Below are positions 6,151 to 13,618 of a stretch of 15,216 nucleotides of DNA, in pieces; within the stretch, counting starts at the first letter, position 1; each line of letters opens with the position of its first letter. The DNA comes from CAYGZA01 sp964354135. Lineage in GTDB: Bacteria; Planctomycetota; Planctomycetia; Pirellulales; Thermoguttaceae. The notes under the pieces were generated by a model that was not told the DNA's origin, ran no database searches, and saw only the letters and a program-made list of their open reading frames with translations. The DNA is taken from the NCBI GenBank assembly GCA_964354135.1, contig CAYGZA010000151.1, positions 1 to 15,216 of the forward strand. Reading direction: 5' to 3'. The position numbers were made by a program, and so were the translations under genes.

Positions 6151-7509
6151 TCAACTTGGTTCGGATGTTCTCCTGAGACTGACCGACGTCCCCGGCCACG
6201 CAGGGCGATCGGTAAGCGAGACTTCTCGCAACCACAGGTCAGTTAGCTCTTGGCCACGTGGCCCCGGGCGTTGTTGTTTGACAGCGAACCGGATGCTGGC
6301 CCCTGTGAGTCGCCCTAGTTTGATGTCTTGCAGGGCCTCCCATCCCACGTCGGAATCGGCCAATCTCAACTCATAGGCGAGCCCGATTCGATTCGACCAG
6401 ACCCGGAAAGTCCCGTCGCTCGTCTCGGCAAGCTGCTTTGCAGAATCGTGACCGACAAGGCAAGGCACGTTGCACCCGCTGGCCAAGCTTTGATCGAATG
6501 TACCGGGCACAACCAGTTCCCAATTCCCGCTGGCCTGGGAGTAAGCGGGCACGTTGTAGAGCGCGGCGTAACCGTCAACCACAAGGCCGCGGATTCGCGG
6601 CTGGTCGGGGAGCGGGATGCCGGCGGCCTTCAGTTGGGATATCCTGTTTTCCAGGCTAATCGCCCGCAGCCGTGCTGCCCGGGCGTCGGTCTGCCTGGTG
6701 GCGAGCCGGCCAATGACCTGGCCGAGGGTCGCGATGCCGTCAATCATGCCGACCTTCAGGGCGTCTCTCGCAAGGAGTAGTCTGCCTTCGCCCCACTGCG
6801 TTCGGACGATGGCTCGGGCCGCGCCTCTGCCCACGGCCACGGCGTTGACGAACATGCCGTTGTAGGCGTCCAAGTCGTGTTGGATTTTCGCCCGGGCCTC
6901 TGGCGTCAAAGCCTTAAAGGGACTCGTTTCCGTCTTGTAACCGCCACGGGGAGCCTCAATCAAGGACACCTTGACCCCGGCCTTTCTATTGGCCTCGGAT
7001 TCGTCCACGTGCATGGCGAACACGCCGATGCTGCCGAGTTGGCTGCCAGGGGCGGCGAACAACTTATCGGCCTGGGAGGCGAGCCAAAATGCTCCGCTCG
7101 CGGCCAGAGAGTTGGCCACGGCGTAGATCGGCTTGACGCCCCGGGCACGGTAGATTTTCTCTGCGGTTTCCGGTGTGCCGCCCAATCCGCCTCCCGGGCT
7201 GCCGATGTCGAGGGCGATGCCTCCGACGTGCGAAGCATTCACGGCCTCATCAAACGCCTTGCCGAAGTCCCGGAGTGAAACGCCCGGGCTGCGTTCCGTA
7301 TACGGGCCGATGAGGGATAGCACGGCCACGTTGCCGGCCATCCTGGTCAGCGCCCGGACCGCGCGGGCTGCCGGTGCTCGGCCTCGTGCGACACAGGCAG
7401 GAAACGACGGCGGGTGAACGGCCCAATAGCGTTCGTCCCCAAGTTCCGCCGCGAGGACCGCAGCAGCGTGGTGTCCCTCGCCGTGCCGCGATGTGAGTAA
7501 CGTAATCAT
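6151..7509 (-). CDS. Fused S49 (SppA/ClpP-fold) and S78 (HK97-type) head maturation protease
   Basis: 452 residues, start ATG 7509 overlapping the previous stop as ATGA. Residues 60-265 are an S49 serine protease: DIGSPGG, NSLAASGAFWLASQADKL with nucleophile S138, GSQLGSIGV, and the general-base region YKTETSPFKALTPEA with K192. A coiled linker (about 275-300) follows. Residues 305-445 match HK97 prohead proteases (S78/PF04586): VVPGTF, GHD with H354, LTGASIRF with S405, and LREVSLTDRPAWPGT with E429. Both active sites look intact. In phages either fold alone processes scaffold and capsid proteins during head assembly; one chain with both is unusual. The upstream neighbours are two coiled-coil proteins that could be scaffold substrates. 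Confidence 0.88.
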   Translation of the reverse strand: MITLLTSRHGEGHHAAAVLAAELGDERYWAVHPPSFPACVARGRAPAARAVRALTRMAGNVAVLSLIGPYTERSPGVSLRDFGKAFDEAVNASHVGGIALDIGSPGGGLGGTPETAEKIYRARGVKPIYAVANSLAASGAFWLASQADKLFAAPGSQLGSIGVFAMHVDESEANRKAGVKVSLIEAPRGGYKTETSPFKALTPEARAKIQHDLDAYNGMFVNAVAVGRGAARAIVRTQWGEGRLLLARDALKVGMIDGIATLGQVIGRLATRQTDARAARLRAISLENRISQLKAAGIPLPDQPRIRGLVVDGYAALYNVPAYSQASGNWELVVPGTFDQSLASGCNVPCLVGHDSAKQLAETSDGTFRVWSNRIGLAYELRLADSDVGWEALQDIKLGRLTGASIRFAVKQQRPGPRGQELTDLWLREVSLTDRPAWPGTSVSLRRTSEPS

Positions 7510-8021
7510 GCCATAGCCTCCACCGGAATCCCATCCGGCGTTCGCGTGGGGAGTGTCTTGACGATGTTGGCGATTCGCTCTTCGACGTTATCGCAAGCGG
7601 CCAGCTCCAACTCCGTGAGCGCGGCGAGGGCTTGGCGAACAGCGAGTGTCTGGTCATGGCGGTTGCGAAGCCTCTCGACCGCTTGGTGCAACAGGGCGGG
7701 GGCCGTCTCACGCAACGCTCGCTCGATCTCTTCCCGGGCGCTGTCGATGCGGAACACGGCCGTTTGCCGGCCAGCAATGGCGGCGTGGACTTTCTCTGCC
7801 GCTGTCTTGGCGGCGACTTCGGCGAGACGGAGTCTCTCGCGGGCTTCGGTTTCGGCCTGCAAGAGCGGCTGGACTTCCGCGTCGAATCGCCCGCGGACGG
7901 CGGCGAGCTGGTCGGCAAGTCTCTTGCGGCCGGTAAGCCGCTCTCGCTCGGCGTCTTTGTCAAACTTCTCCGCCGTGCCGGAGCGGACAAACCAGTCGGT
8001 AAGTTTCTGTAGCGTGTTCAT
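7506..8021 (-). CDS. Coiled-coil protein, paralogue of the gene upstream (scaffold-like)
   Basis: 171 residues from ATG 8021 with AAAGGAC 8 bases upstream. After an N-terminal MNTLQKLTDWFVRSG helix, residues 25-140 are a nearly continuous charged, alanine-rich helix with heptad character (RERLRLAEVAAKTAAEKVHAA). No cysteine-rich or enzymatic motif is seen. The central part aligns by eye with the preceding gene's product: LAxxLA...PLLxAExEARxxxxxAxxxxxxAExKxxAAIxxRxTAxxxxD. This indicates a tandem duplication. The stop overlaps the protease start. Position just ahead of a head protease and helical nature fit a head scaffold or assembly protein; this is inference. Confidence 0.75.
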   Translation of the reverse strand: MNTLQKLTDWFVRSGTAEKFDKDAERERLTGRKRLADQLAAVRGRFDAEVQPLLQAETEARERLRLAEVAAKTAAEKVHAAIAGRQTAVFRIDSAREEIERALRETAPALLHQAVERLRNRHDQTLAVRQALAALTELELAACDNVEERIANIVKTLPTRTPDGIPVEAMA

Positions 8022-8040
8022 ACGTTCTTGTCCTTTCGTG

Positions 8041-8673
8041 TTATGTGTTATAAGCGCGCCAACCCGCCGGGCAGGCCTGAATTTCGTTTGTGGACGCGGC
8101 CGGCGGAATTGCCTCGACGATGCCGGCAATTGCTGCCTCCGATGGATCGGACAACAGGCGCAGCGCCTCCAGTTGCGCGACGGCTTCGCGGATGGCCTCG
8201 AGTCGGCGGCCAACCGCTGGGGCGTTGCTGAGTTCAAGCTTCCCGCCGGCCGAACACGGGTCCACACGCTTCTTGAAAACCGTTTGACTCTGTAATGGAG
8301 CATTGCGGAGCCGTGCCAGCTCGACTTGCCAGTGATCGATGATGGCCTCAAGCGCGGGACTGACCGTGGCCAGCAAGCGGCGGACCAGCGCGGAGTTGCG
8401 GGCATCGAACTCCCAAGCCGCGGTTCGCCGCGAAAAAATCGCGGCGGAAAGCTTTGCCTCCGCTGCCTGGAGTCGCGCCCGGGCCTCCTCGACTTCGCGG
8501 CGGGCCTCATCTTCGGCGGCCCGCAACGGTGGCAACGCCGCCACGTGGCCGGCCTCCAGCTCCGCCAATCCGGCGGCCAATTCTCGGTGCTCCAGGCTGC
8601 GGTCGGATTCATCCTGTGCGGCCTCGACGTCGCTCACGCGGTGTCGTTTCGTCCGCTCGAAAATGGTCAACAT
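8041..8673 (-). CDS. Coiled-coil protein, first copy of the tandem pair (scaffold-like)
   Basis: 210 residues from ATG 8673, behind a strong GAGAGGTGA site. Residues 25-120 are helical and rich in Ala, Glu and Arg (EEARARLQAAEAKLSAAI). A second helical part (about 150-195) follows a loop containing the only cysteine before the tail. It shares the central pattern with the next gene but has a longer N-terminus and an extra C-terminal segment ending ACPAGWRAYNT. No known domain is recognised. It lies 19 bases before its paralogue and after the terminase small subunit block. It occupies the place where phages usually encode terminase large subunit and portal, which it does not resemble. Confidence 0.72.
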   Translation of the reverse strand: MLTIFERTKRHRVSDVEAAQDESDRSLEHRELAAGLAELEAGHVAALPPLRAAEDEARREVEEARARLQAAEAKLSAAIFSRRTAAWEFDARNSALVRRLLATVSPALEAIIDHWQVELARLRNAPLQSQTVFKKRVDPCSAGGKLELSNAPAVGRRLEAIREAVAQLEALRLLSDPSEAAIAGIVEAIPPAASTNEIQACPAGWRAYNT

Positions 8674-8736
8674 GCGTCACCTCTCATTTCTCATTCAAGA
8701 GTTAAGGTTCTCCCCGACCACGCGGCAGGGGTGTAT

Positions 8737-8961
8737 TCACCCTAATGGGTCGTTTTGCATCTTCTCGACGCGGGCCCGAAGACGGCGGTTGAGGAGTGCG
8801 AGGAAACGTCTCACCGTTACACCGGCCCGTTCGGCAGGCGGGACTTGGTCGCCGATGAGGCGGATTGCTTCCAGGTCCTCCTCGACCAGCAAGCGGCGGT
8901 CGAGTGCAATCCCGATTAGCCGGTCGAGGCCCTGCTGGGTTTTTTGCTTTGGAACGCGCAT
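8737..8961 (-). CDS. Small helical protein, 74 residues
   Basis: ATG 8961 has GGGAGGAA directly upstream and starts 10 bases after the terminase small subunit stop. The product is basic at its start (MRVPKQKTQQGLDRLIG) and helical, with alternating acidic and basic faces (LLVEEDLEAIRLIG, TVRRFLALLNRRLRARVEK). No known motif is seen. Its tight linkage to the terminase small subunit suggests a role in packaging or particle assembly, but nothing in the sequence proves this. Confidence 0.65.
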   Translation of the reverse strand: MRVPKQKTQQGLDRLIGIALDRRLLVEEDLEAIRLIGDQVPPAERAGVTVRRFLALLNRRLRARVEKMQNDPLG

Positions 8962-8971
8962 GGCTTCCTCC

Positions 8972-9439
8972 CTATGCGATATTGAACTTAGGCTTTGCCG
9001 GGTTCTCTGCCGGCGGCGCCTTCAGTGCGGTGCGAGCGCTGGGCGTAAGCCCCAGCTCCCTTTCCATCGCGGCCAGTTGGCCAGCGAGTCTGTTTGCCAA
9101 AGCCACCTCGGGATAGTGGCGAAAGGCAGTCTGGTTCCCTGCCTCATCGAATACGGGATAGGAGTCGCCGTGTTTCTCCAAGAACGCGCGGCAACGACGG
9201 TGCCACGCCCACGTGTCGGCATAGCGTGCAAGGACGTCGGTTTCGGCGATCGTCAGAATGTTCATACTCTGAAGCGTCTTCGCCGTTTCGTGGTACTTCT
9301 CCGCGGCGTCCGCTGAGAGCCATTCGGGACAAGGCGGGTATCCTTTCGGCGGCTGGGGCTCGCCGGTCCGTCCCTTCGCGCGCCAACTGCCGCGAAGGCG
9401 AAGAGTGGCGGTCGGTGTGGGTCGAGGGCCTGGTTTCAT
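8972..9439 (-). CDS. Phage terminase small subunit, P27 family
   Basis: 155 residues. ATG 9439 overlaps the previous stop as ATGA. The family pattern is clear: a basic start MKPGPRPTPT...RLRGSW, then PPCPEWLSADAAEKYHETAKTL (about 35-56), TIAETDVLARYADTWA (63-78), and the C-terminal AMERELGLTPSAR at 124-136 that marks P27-type (PF05119) proteins. The small subunit recognises the packaging site on DNA and hands it to the large ATPase/nuclease subunit. That partner normally follows directly but is missing here. A lone small subunit is the classic tool by which satellites redirect a helper phage's packaging machine. Confidence 0.85.
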   Translation of the reverse strand: MKPGPRPTPTATLRLRGSWRAKGRTGEPQPPKGYPPCPEWLSADAAEKYHETAKTLQSMNILTIAETDVLARYADTWAWHRRCRAFLEKHGDSYPVFDEAGNQTAFRHYPEVALANRLAGQLAAMERELGLTPSARTALKAPPAENPAKPKFNIA

Positions 9440-9825
9440 CGGGTCTGCTCCTGAATTGCGGGGCCAGCGGGCCGCCGTTTGGCAAGGCTGTAGAGCCCCT
9501 GCACTTTGGCCTTTTCCTTCTCGGCTGCAAGGGCCGTCTTCACGTCCTGCACTTGAAGGGCACGTTGGTAAAGATCATCAAGCCGGGTGATCGCCTCCCC
9601 CACGGCTTCGTCGGTGGACCACTTGCTGGCCAAGCGAATCTTCTCAAAGGCTTCGGCGATCGCGATGTGAACTTCCGAGGGGTCGATCCCCAACTTCGTG
9701 ACCGCTGCCTCAGCCACCTGGCGGCGGTCGCGTAGGGTCACGATCAACAAGACCAGCTTGTCCAATTGGCTCGGGGCCGGGATGTCGGTCGCGCTGGTTG
9801 TCGTCTTCATCTTCACCATCATCAT
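9436..9825 (-). CDS. Small terminase-region protein, possibly DNA-binding
   Basis: 129 residues. The start lies in ATGATGATGGTG at 9825-9814. ATG 9825 overlaps the previous stop as ATGA, but AAGGG is better spaced for the third codon. Residues 25-65 look like a helix-turn-helix-like bundle (TLRDRRQVAEAAVTKLGI, DPSEVHIAIAEAFEKI). Residues 78-115 read ITRLDDLYQRALQVQDVKTALAAEKEKAKVQG. The 'rLd.Ly.rA...gD...AL..e.e.akl.g' layout is common in small subunits and proteins beside terminases. It sits directly before the P27 gene with coupled translation, so a packaging role is plausible but not demonstrated. Confidence 0.7.
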   Translation of the reverse strand: MMMVKMKTTTSATDIPAPSQLDKLVLLIVTLRDRRQVAEAAVTKLGIDPSEVHIAIAEAFEKIRLASKWSTDEAVGEAITRLDDLYQRALQVQDVKTALAAEKEKAKVQGLYSLAKRRPAGPAIQEQTR

Positions 9826-10490
9826 CCCTTACGTCGTTTGCGTTCCGCGCGTGTGGTCGATGGTGCGGATAGCACCTCCTCGAACCAACTGCGGTAGAAC
9901 CGATACAGAGGCTCGTGGTTAGTCAGGATAGCCTGCTCGGCTCTCGGATTTGCCGTCCAGTTTGCGCTGCCCTCGGCGACCAAATAGAACCCCTTGCCCG
10001 CATTGCAGACAAGCTGAATCTTCGCGTGAATCTTGCCGGCCCGATAACGTCCGCCGCGGGCTCGGATGCCCTCCAACAAAGTCGCGTAAACTGAAGTCTC
10101 CCTCTGGCGGAAATACTCGCCAGTCAGAAAACTCACCCGGCCCGGCGGGATGGCCCCGCCGTCCCAAAGCTGGAAGAGTTCAATGCAGTTTTGCCTGCAC
10201 AAAGTCCATGTGGAGATATACGCCTCATCGACGGCACCGCCGGCCCACAGGATCATCTCAGGGAACCATCGGAAATAGTCGTACTGGGCGTCACTGATAA
10301 CGTGGACACTCTCGCCGGGCGGCGGCGGAGTGGGTACGGCTTGGCGGAGGGCCTCCTGCTGTCCAACCCGGGCGAGCTGGTAGCGGGCGGTCAACCGCAG
10401 GGCTCGGCCCGCGGGCATCGCGTCAGTCTGAAGCTCATCGGCGCGGCTGTCGCAGATGTCAGCAACCAAAAACGCCGTTTCAAGGTCCAT
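9822..10490 (-). CDS. Phospholipase D-fold protein with a single degenerate HKD motif
   Basis: 222 residues from ATG 10490. The C-terminal part holds KIHAKIQL (H155, K157) followed by VAEGSANWTANPRAEQ (S175, N177, E185), which matches the HxK...GSxN...E signature of the phospholipase D superfamily. The aspartate expected five residues after the lysine is missing. Only one motif is present, so activity would need a dimer. The N-terminal 60 residues are helical and may bind DNA. Phages often carry such proteins beside terminase genes; a nuclease or packaging-related role is more likely than lipid cleavage. A strong hairpin lies just before the ribosome site. The end overlaps the next gene. Confidence 0.78.
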   Translation of the reverse strand: MDLETAFLVADICDSRADELQTDAMPAGRALRLTARYQLARVGQQEALRQAVPTPPPPGESVHVISDAQYDYFRWFPEMILWAGGAVDEAYISTWTLCRQNCIELFQLWDGGAIPPGRVSFLTGEYFRQRETSVYATLLEGIRARGGRYRAGKIHAKIQLVCNAGKGFYLVAEGSANWTANPRAEQAILTNHEPLYRFYRSWFEEVLSAPSTTRAERKRRKG

Positions 10491-10504
10491 CAGTCAGTAC
10501 CCCC

Positions 10505-10526
10505 CCGGCCGGGAATCGCCGGCCGG
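10505..10526 (-). promoter_or_regulatory. Perfect hairpin just upstream of the phospholipase D-fold gene
   Basis: CCGGCCGG (10505-10512) and CCGGCCGG (10519-10526) pair perfectly around GAATCG. In the minus-strand transcript the 3' arm runs into a G-run that serves as the ribosome site, 14 bases before ATG 10490. The stem could hide this site or slow transcription between the replication and packaging parts of the gene series. No T-tract follows, so simple termination is less likely. Confidence 0.5.
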
Positions 10527-10531
10527 TTCGT

Positions 10532-10783
10532 CTAACCCGTGAAAAATCGTGAAAGGGTGGGCTTGCGGTTCGCGGACTTCAGGCTGTAGCTTTTGACCCC
10601 CATATCCCCCCTCCCCCCTGTCTCGACCTGGGACAGCCGCTCCATGTCATCCCACGGCGGACGCAGTTCCATCGGTGGCCACGGCTCGGGCGCTATCACG
10701 GCCGGCTTGGGTCGGCGGCGGAACTTCGGCCACCACGAGGGGATTGGGCGTTGTCGAGTCGAGGGCATGGCTTGGAGTCTCAT
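10532..10783 (-). CDS. Small proline/tryptophan-rich protein
   Basis: 83 residues. ATG 10783 overlaps the stop of the previous gene as ATGA, which is the main argument that it is translated. The product is basic and rich in Pro and Trp (PIPSWWPKFRRRPKPAVIA, EPWPPMELRPPWDDMERL), probably mostly unstructured. No motif is recognised. A purine-rich GGGGGGAGGGGG run lies inside the frame near 10605 and could start an internal product, but no longer frame follows it. Confidence 0.5.
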   Translation of the reverse strand: MRLQAMPSTRQRPIPSWWPKFRRRPKPAVIAPEPWPPMELRPPWDDMERLSQVETGGRGDMGVKSYSLKSANRKPTLSRFFTG

Positions 10784-11058
10784 ATCCAGTTGGCGTGTGT
10801 GGTCCAGTCGGGGCCGTAGAACAACTTGATTGCGGCGGGCCAGTCCAAGTGCTGTTGCACGGCAAGGCTATCGAGCCGAGAGCGAATCGACTGCACTTTA
10901 CCAAACGCCTTGCAGTAAGGTTTCATCTCGGCCACAGTCAAGGATTGGGTCAGGGCCTTCTCACACTGGGCCAAGAGGATAGTCACCTGCCGCACCTTTT
11001 CGGCGAGCTCGATCCATTCGTCCGTTGTGAGGACTCTTCTGCGTTTGCGTATCATCAT
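10780..11058 (-). CDS. Small helical protein after the replication origin
   Basis: 92 residues. The start is ATGATG at 11058, behind a GGGGGGATAG run. The product begins with a basic patch (MMIRKRRRV), then consists of two long amphipathic helices (DEWIELAEKVRQVTILLAQC, GKVQSIRSRLDSLAVQQHL) and ends PDWTTHANWI. No known motif. It is the first gene after the iteron region, so its promoter probably lies within or beside the AT-rich spacer; a role tied to replication control is possible but only inferred from position. Confidence 0.6.
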   Translation of the reverse strand: MMIRKRRRVLTTDEWIELAEKVRQVTILLAQCEKALTQSLTVAEMKPYCKAFGKVQSIRSRLDSLAVQQHLDWPAAIKLFYGPDWTTHANWI

Positions 11059-11093
11059 CTATCCCCCCATAGTAGTTTCACGGCCTGAGTGCA

Positions 11094-11216
11094 ACGGACC
11101 ATTTTGGACACTTTGGACACTTTCTCTATATGTAACCATCTACGCATACAATTTCACTTTTTTGCGCAACAAGGGTACAGAGGCGCAAAGTGTCCAAAGT
11201 GTCCAGAGCGTCCAGA
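11094..11216. other. Candidate replication origin: inverted 9-base iteron arrays flanking an AT-rich core
   Basis: Left array: TTTGGACAC at 11103-11111 and 11112-11120, preceded by a degenerate copy at 11094-11102. Right array, inverted: GTGTCCAAA (11190-11198), GTGTCCAGA (11199-11207) and GCGTCCAGA (11208-11216), all abutting at a 9-base period. Between them 11121-11162 is strikingly AT-rich (12 G/C in the first 40 bases). A further inverted repeat, TTTGCGC (11161-11167) and GCGCAAA (11183-11189), lies inside. The whole occupies the gap directly behind the primase/helicase gene. Staphylococcal pathogenicity islands have this very layout: iterons flanking an AT-rich melt region next to rep. 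A weak minus-strand promoter (TTGTAT 11151-11146, TATAGA 11130-11125) may overlap. Confidence 0.75.
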
Positions 11217-11227
11217 AAAAGGTGCGG

Positions 11228-13618
11228 TCAGAAGTCGCCATGTTCACTGTCTTCCGTAGATTGACTTTTGTGCTGGTCGCCCTTCTTCTGGTCATCCTTT
11301 TCGGCAAGTCGGTGTCCCAGGTCCATCCTCATGGTTACCATGCTATCGCAGTGGTCGCCAATCCAGCGGAAGCCGCGGGCCCGGGCGAGGTCCACGCTAC
11401 GGCAGGGCAGGATGCGACCGATGCGGCCTTCGTCATAGAGTTGCTTCAAGGCGCGGGTGACGCCCGTTGTCTTCCGCCGGTCGTTCGTTGCTTCGTTGTA
11501 CCAGCGAGTGGCGATCGCGTTCCCAATGAACACGTCCTGGGTTTCGATGTCGTATCCCAACCACTTCAGCTTGCCAGCGAAGAAATCCTCGATGATGCCC
11601 CCTTCCTCCTGTTCCACGTCCACCTGTCCGCGCCGCTCCAAGATCACGTCGAGGCATTCGTCGGGATTGTCGAGGCGGGCGAGCACCTCGCATTCCCACA
11701 TTGCCCATCGCGAGCATCGCTGCAACCGTTTCGGCGGCCGGCGGAGAAAGGAGATCAAGTCCCCGATGATGGCCATGCGGTTGGCGTCGATGAAGGCCGT
11801 CACCTCCGCTTCCCACGTGTCACGGTACTCCGGATCAGCGAGCCGGACCTCGACCACACGCTGTGCCATGTCGGTCGAAAGCGAAGCCCCGTTCAGGGTA
11901 ATCAGCCAAGTGAGATAGTTGGGTCGAGTCGCGTCGCCGACGTACATCCGCTTGCCGGAGATCACATCGCGCGTGATGAGTGCCTCCAACTCCGCCCAAG
12001 AGAAGCGGGTAGTCTTCACGTTGTCGAGGAGAGCAACGCGAATGCTTACGGCCTCCGGACTCAGGAGCCGTTGTTTGATAACCGCGATCTCCTCAGTGGA
12101 GCTGATGTCGAGGGATCCGCCCCACAGGCGAGAGAGCTTCTGGGCCAACTGAGTCTTGCCCTTGCCCCTCCCGGTCTGGGACGTGATTAGTCCGGCCGGT
12201 CTTGCTCCAGGCGGGCCGCCCCATCCCAAAGTTGCGGCCAGTGCGATAGTTAGTTGCCGGTCGATCGGCGTTGCTGGAGTGAAGAAGTCTAAGAGCCTTG
12301 CGAGCGTGCTACCGTCTCCCGGCGGGATGTTTTCGCAAGTGTAGTAATGCGACGGCAAGAGCGGTTCATGGGGCAAGGTCTCGATGCCCGCGTACTTCGG
12401 GGATGTCCCCTGCATTTCGGCGTAGGTTTCATCCTTGGACACGCATCCTGAGCTACGCCGCCAGTCGATGATGCCGAATCGGTCCGCGAGCCAGCCGAAG
12501 AGTGCGGCCGGTCTGTTGAGCCAGCGGATCGTGCCGACCTCATCGACGAACAGGGCGTTATCGACGCGGCGGGGCCAGTTGCCGGACCTCTTCCGGATGG
12601 TGGCGAGCACTTCGGACATCGGCCGCGGGGTTACGGTCGGCTTGTCCCCATCCTGATCCACGATCATGACGTTGCTGATATCGTCGCCGCTGGTCTTCTC
12701 CCGATTAACGTGTGCCGCTGTTGGGCCGCGGTCGCCGTACACCTCCAACGTGGTTTCCACGGCGTGCGCGATTGTGTCCGACAGGTAGGTCTTGTGCGCG
12801 TCCCATTTGGCACGCTTTAGCCCGCTCTGCCGCATAAGGCGTTCCACGCGGGATGCGTCGCGCCGGCACCAGAATGCGAGGATCGACGCGAGAGCGAGAT
12901 CCGCTTCGGACTCGCTCGCGTATCCGCTGGCATCGCCGCTCCATAGCGCCCGGAACTTCGCCCCGTTTGCGGCCTCCGAAGCAAGCTGGACGATCTCGTT
13001 GTCGAGCGGATCGTAGTTGGCGGGCTTCGTCGGTTCGGCAGTATCTTCTCCGCCGTGGCCTAACTCTTCGCACAGTGAGGCAAGAGCTTTGCTGCAATCC
13101 ACAAGAGCGGGCAACGCCCCGTTCCACGGCCTCCCCGTCACGCAAAAGTATCTGCCGGCCCCGTACACTTCGATTGGGCCTTTGCGTCGGCCGGTCATTC
13201 CATCGGGGAGCGACCCACGGCAGAAGACCTTTACGCCTCTCCCGCTGGGGCTGATTTCGGCGTAGGTCGAGAACCGGCTCAGGATGTCCCGGGCCCAGGG
13301 TTCGATAGCGTGCGTCTCGGGATCGACGCAACGGTCCAGGTCGACGCCCGCGAAACCGCCACCCAACATGAAACCGATGCCGTCGTGCCTGCCCCCCGTT
13401 GCACTGGAAGCGGCGCTGGTGAAGGGCGCCCACGTCGATGGGTCATTCGACTTAGCGTTATGGCCGTTGGCGATTTGCAGCGGGGTTTTCGTCCACTTCG
13501 CCCCGCGCTGGACAAGCCTCCACGCGACCCATCGCGGTTCGGCCTTTAGCTCCGCGGGGATGCCGTCGAGGTTGACGGTCAGGGTCGTCGGCTTCTTCTC
13601 GTTCGTGGTTGCGGTCAC
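11228..13618 (-). CDS. Primase-polymerase/helicase replication protein
   Basis: 796 residues. GTG 13618 overlaps the previous stop as GTGA, with GGGAGG 8 bases upstream. Residues 15-170 form an archaeo-eukaryotic primase-like domain: GIGFMLGGGFAGVDLDRC with D93/D95, EISPSGRGVKVF (121-132) and YGAGRYFCVTG. Residues 235-290 match the helicase-linking/PriCT-type domain of NrS-1-like polymerases (ESEADLALASILAFW, LMRQSGLKRAKW). Residues 440-600 are an AAA+-type ATPase with Walker A TGRGKGKT (482-489), a Walker B-like strand VALLDN (528-533) with Asn in place of the usual Glu, sensor WLITLN (N576) and R587. The C-terminus is a winged-helix-like region and a charged tail. It probably melts and primes the adjacent origin. 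Such single-chain initiators are typical of satellites and plasmids. Confidence 0.88.
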   Translation of the reverse strand: MTATTNEKKPTTLTVNLDGIPAELKAEPRWVAWRLVQRGAKWTKTPLQIANGHNAKSNDPSTWAPFTSAASSATGGRHDGIGFMLGGGFAGVDLDRCVDPETHAIEPWARDILSRFSTYAEISPSGRGVKVFCRGSLPDGMTGRRKGPIEVYGAGRYFCVTGRPWNGALPALVDCSKALASLCEELGHGGEDTAEPTKPANYDPLDNEIVQLASEAANGAKFRALWSGDASGYASESEADLALASILAFWCRRDASRVERLMRQSGLKRAKWDAHKTYLSDTIAHAVETTLEVYGDRGPTAAHVNREKTSGDDISNVMIVDQDGDKPTVTPRPMSEVLATIRKRSGNWPRRVDNALFVDEVGTIRWLNRPAALFGWLADRFGIIDWRRSSGCVSKDETYAEMQGTSPKYAGIETLPHEPLLPSHYYTCENIPPGDGSTLARLLDFFTPATPIDRQLTIALAATLGWGGPPGARPAGLITSQTGRGKGKTQLAQKLSRLWGGSLDISSTEEIAVIKQRLLSPEAVSIRVALLDNVKTTRFSWAELEALITRDVISGKRMYVGDATRPNYLTWLITLNGASLSTDMAQRVVEVRLADPEYRDTWEAEVTAFIDANRMAIIGDLISFLRRPPKRLQRCSRWAMWECEVLARLDNPDECLDVILERRGQVDVEQEEGGIIEDFFAGKLKWLGYDIETQDVFIGNAIATRWYNEATNDRRKTTGVTRALKQLYDEGRIGRILPCRSVDLARARGFRWIGDHCDSMVTMRMDLGHRLAEKDDQKKGDQHKSQSTEDSEHGDF

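Noticed and set aside
8733..8742. GTATTCACCC shared with 1768-1777 next to attL, as a possible integrase arm site or second att
   Set aside because: Only ten bases match, with differing flanks, and the site lies at the end of a normal gene in the middle of the series. Too little to support an attachment or arm site.
11027..12190. Plus-strand open frame opposite the replication gene
   Set aside because: It runs through the iteron region and antisense to the ATPase domain. No domain or ribosome site supports it.
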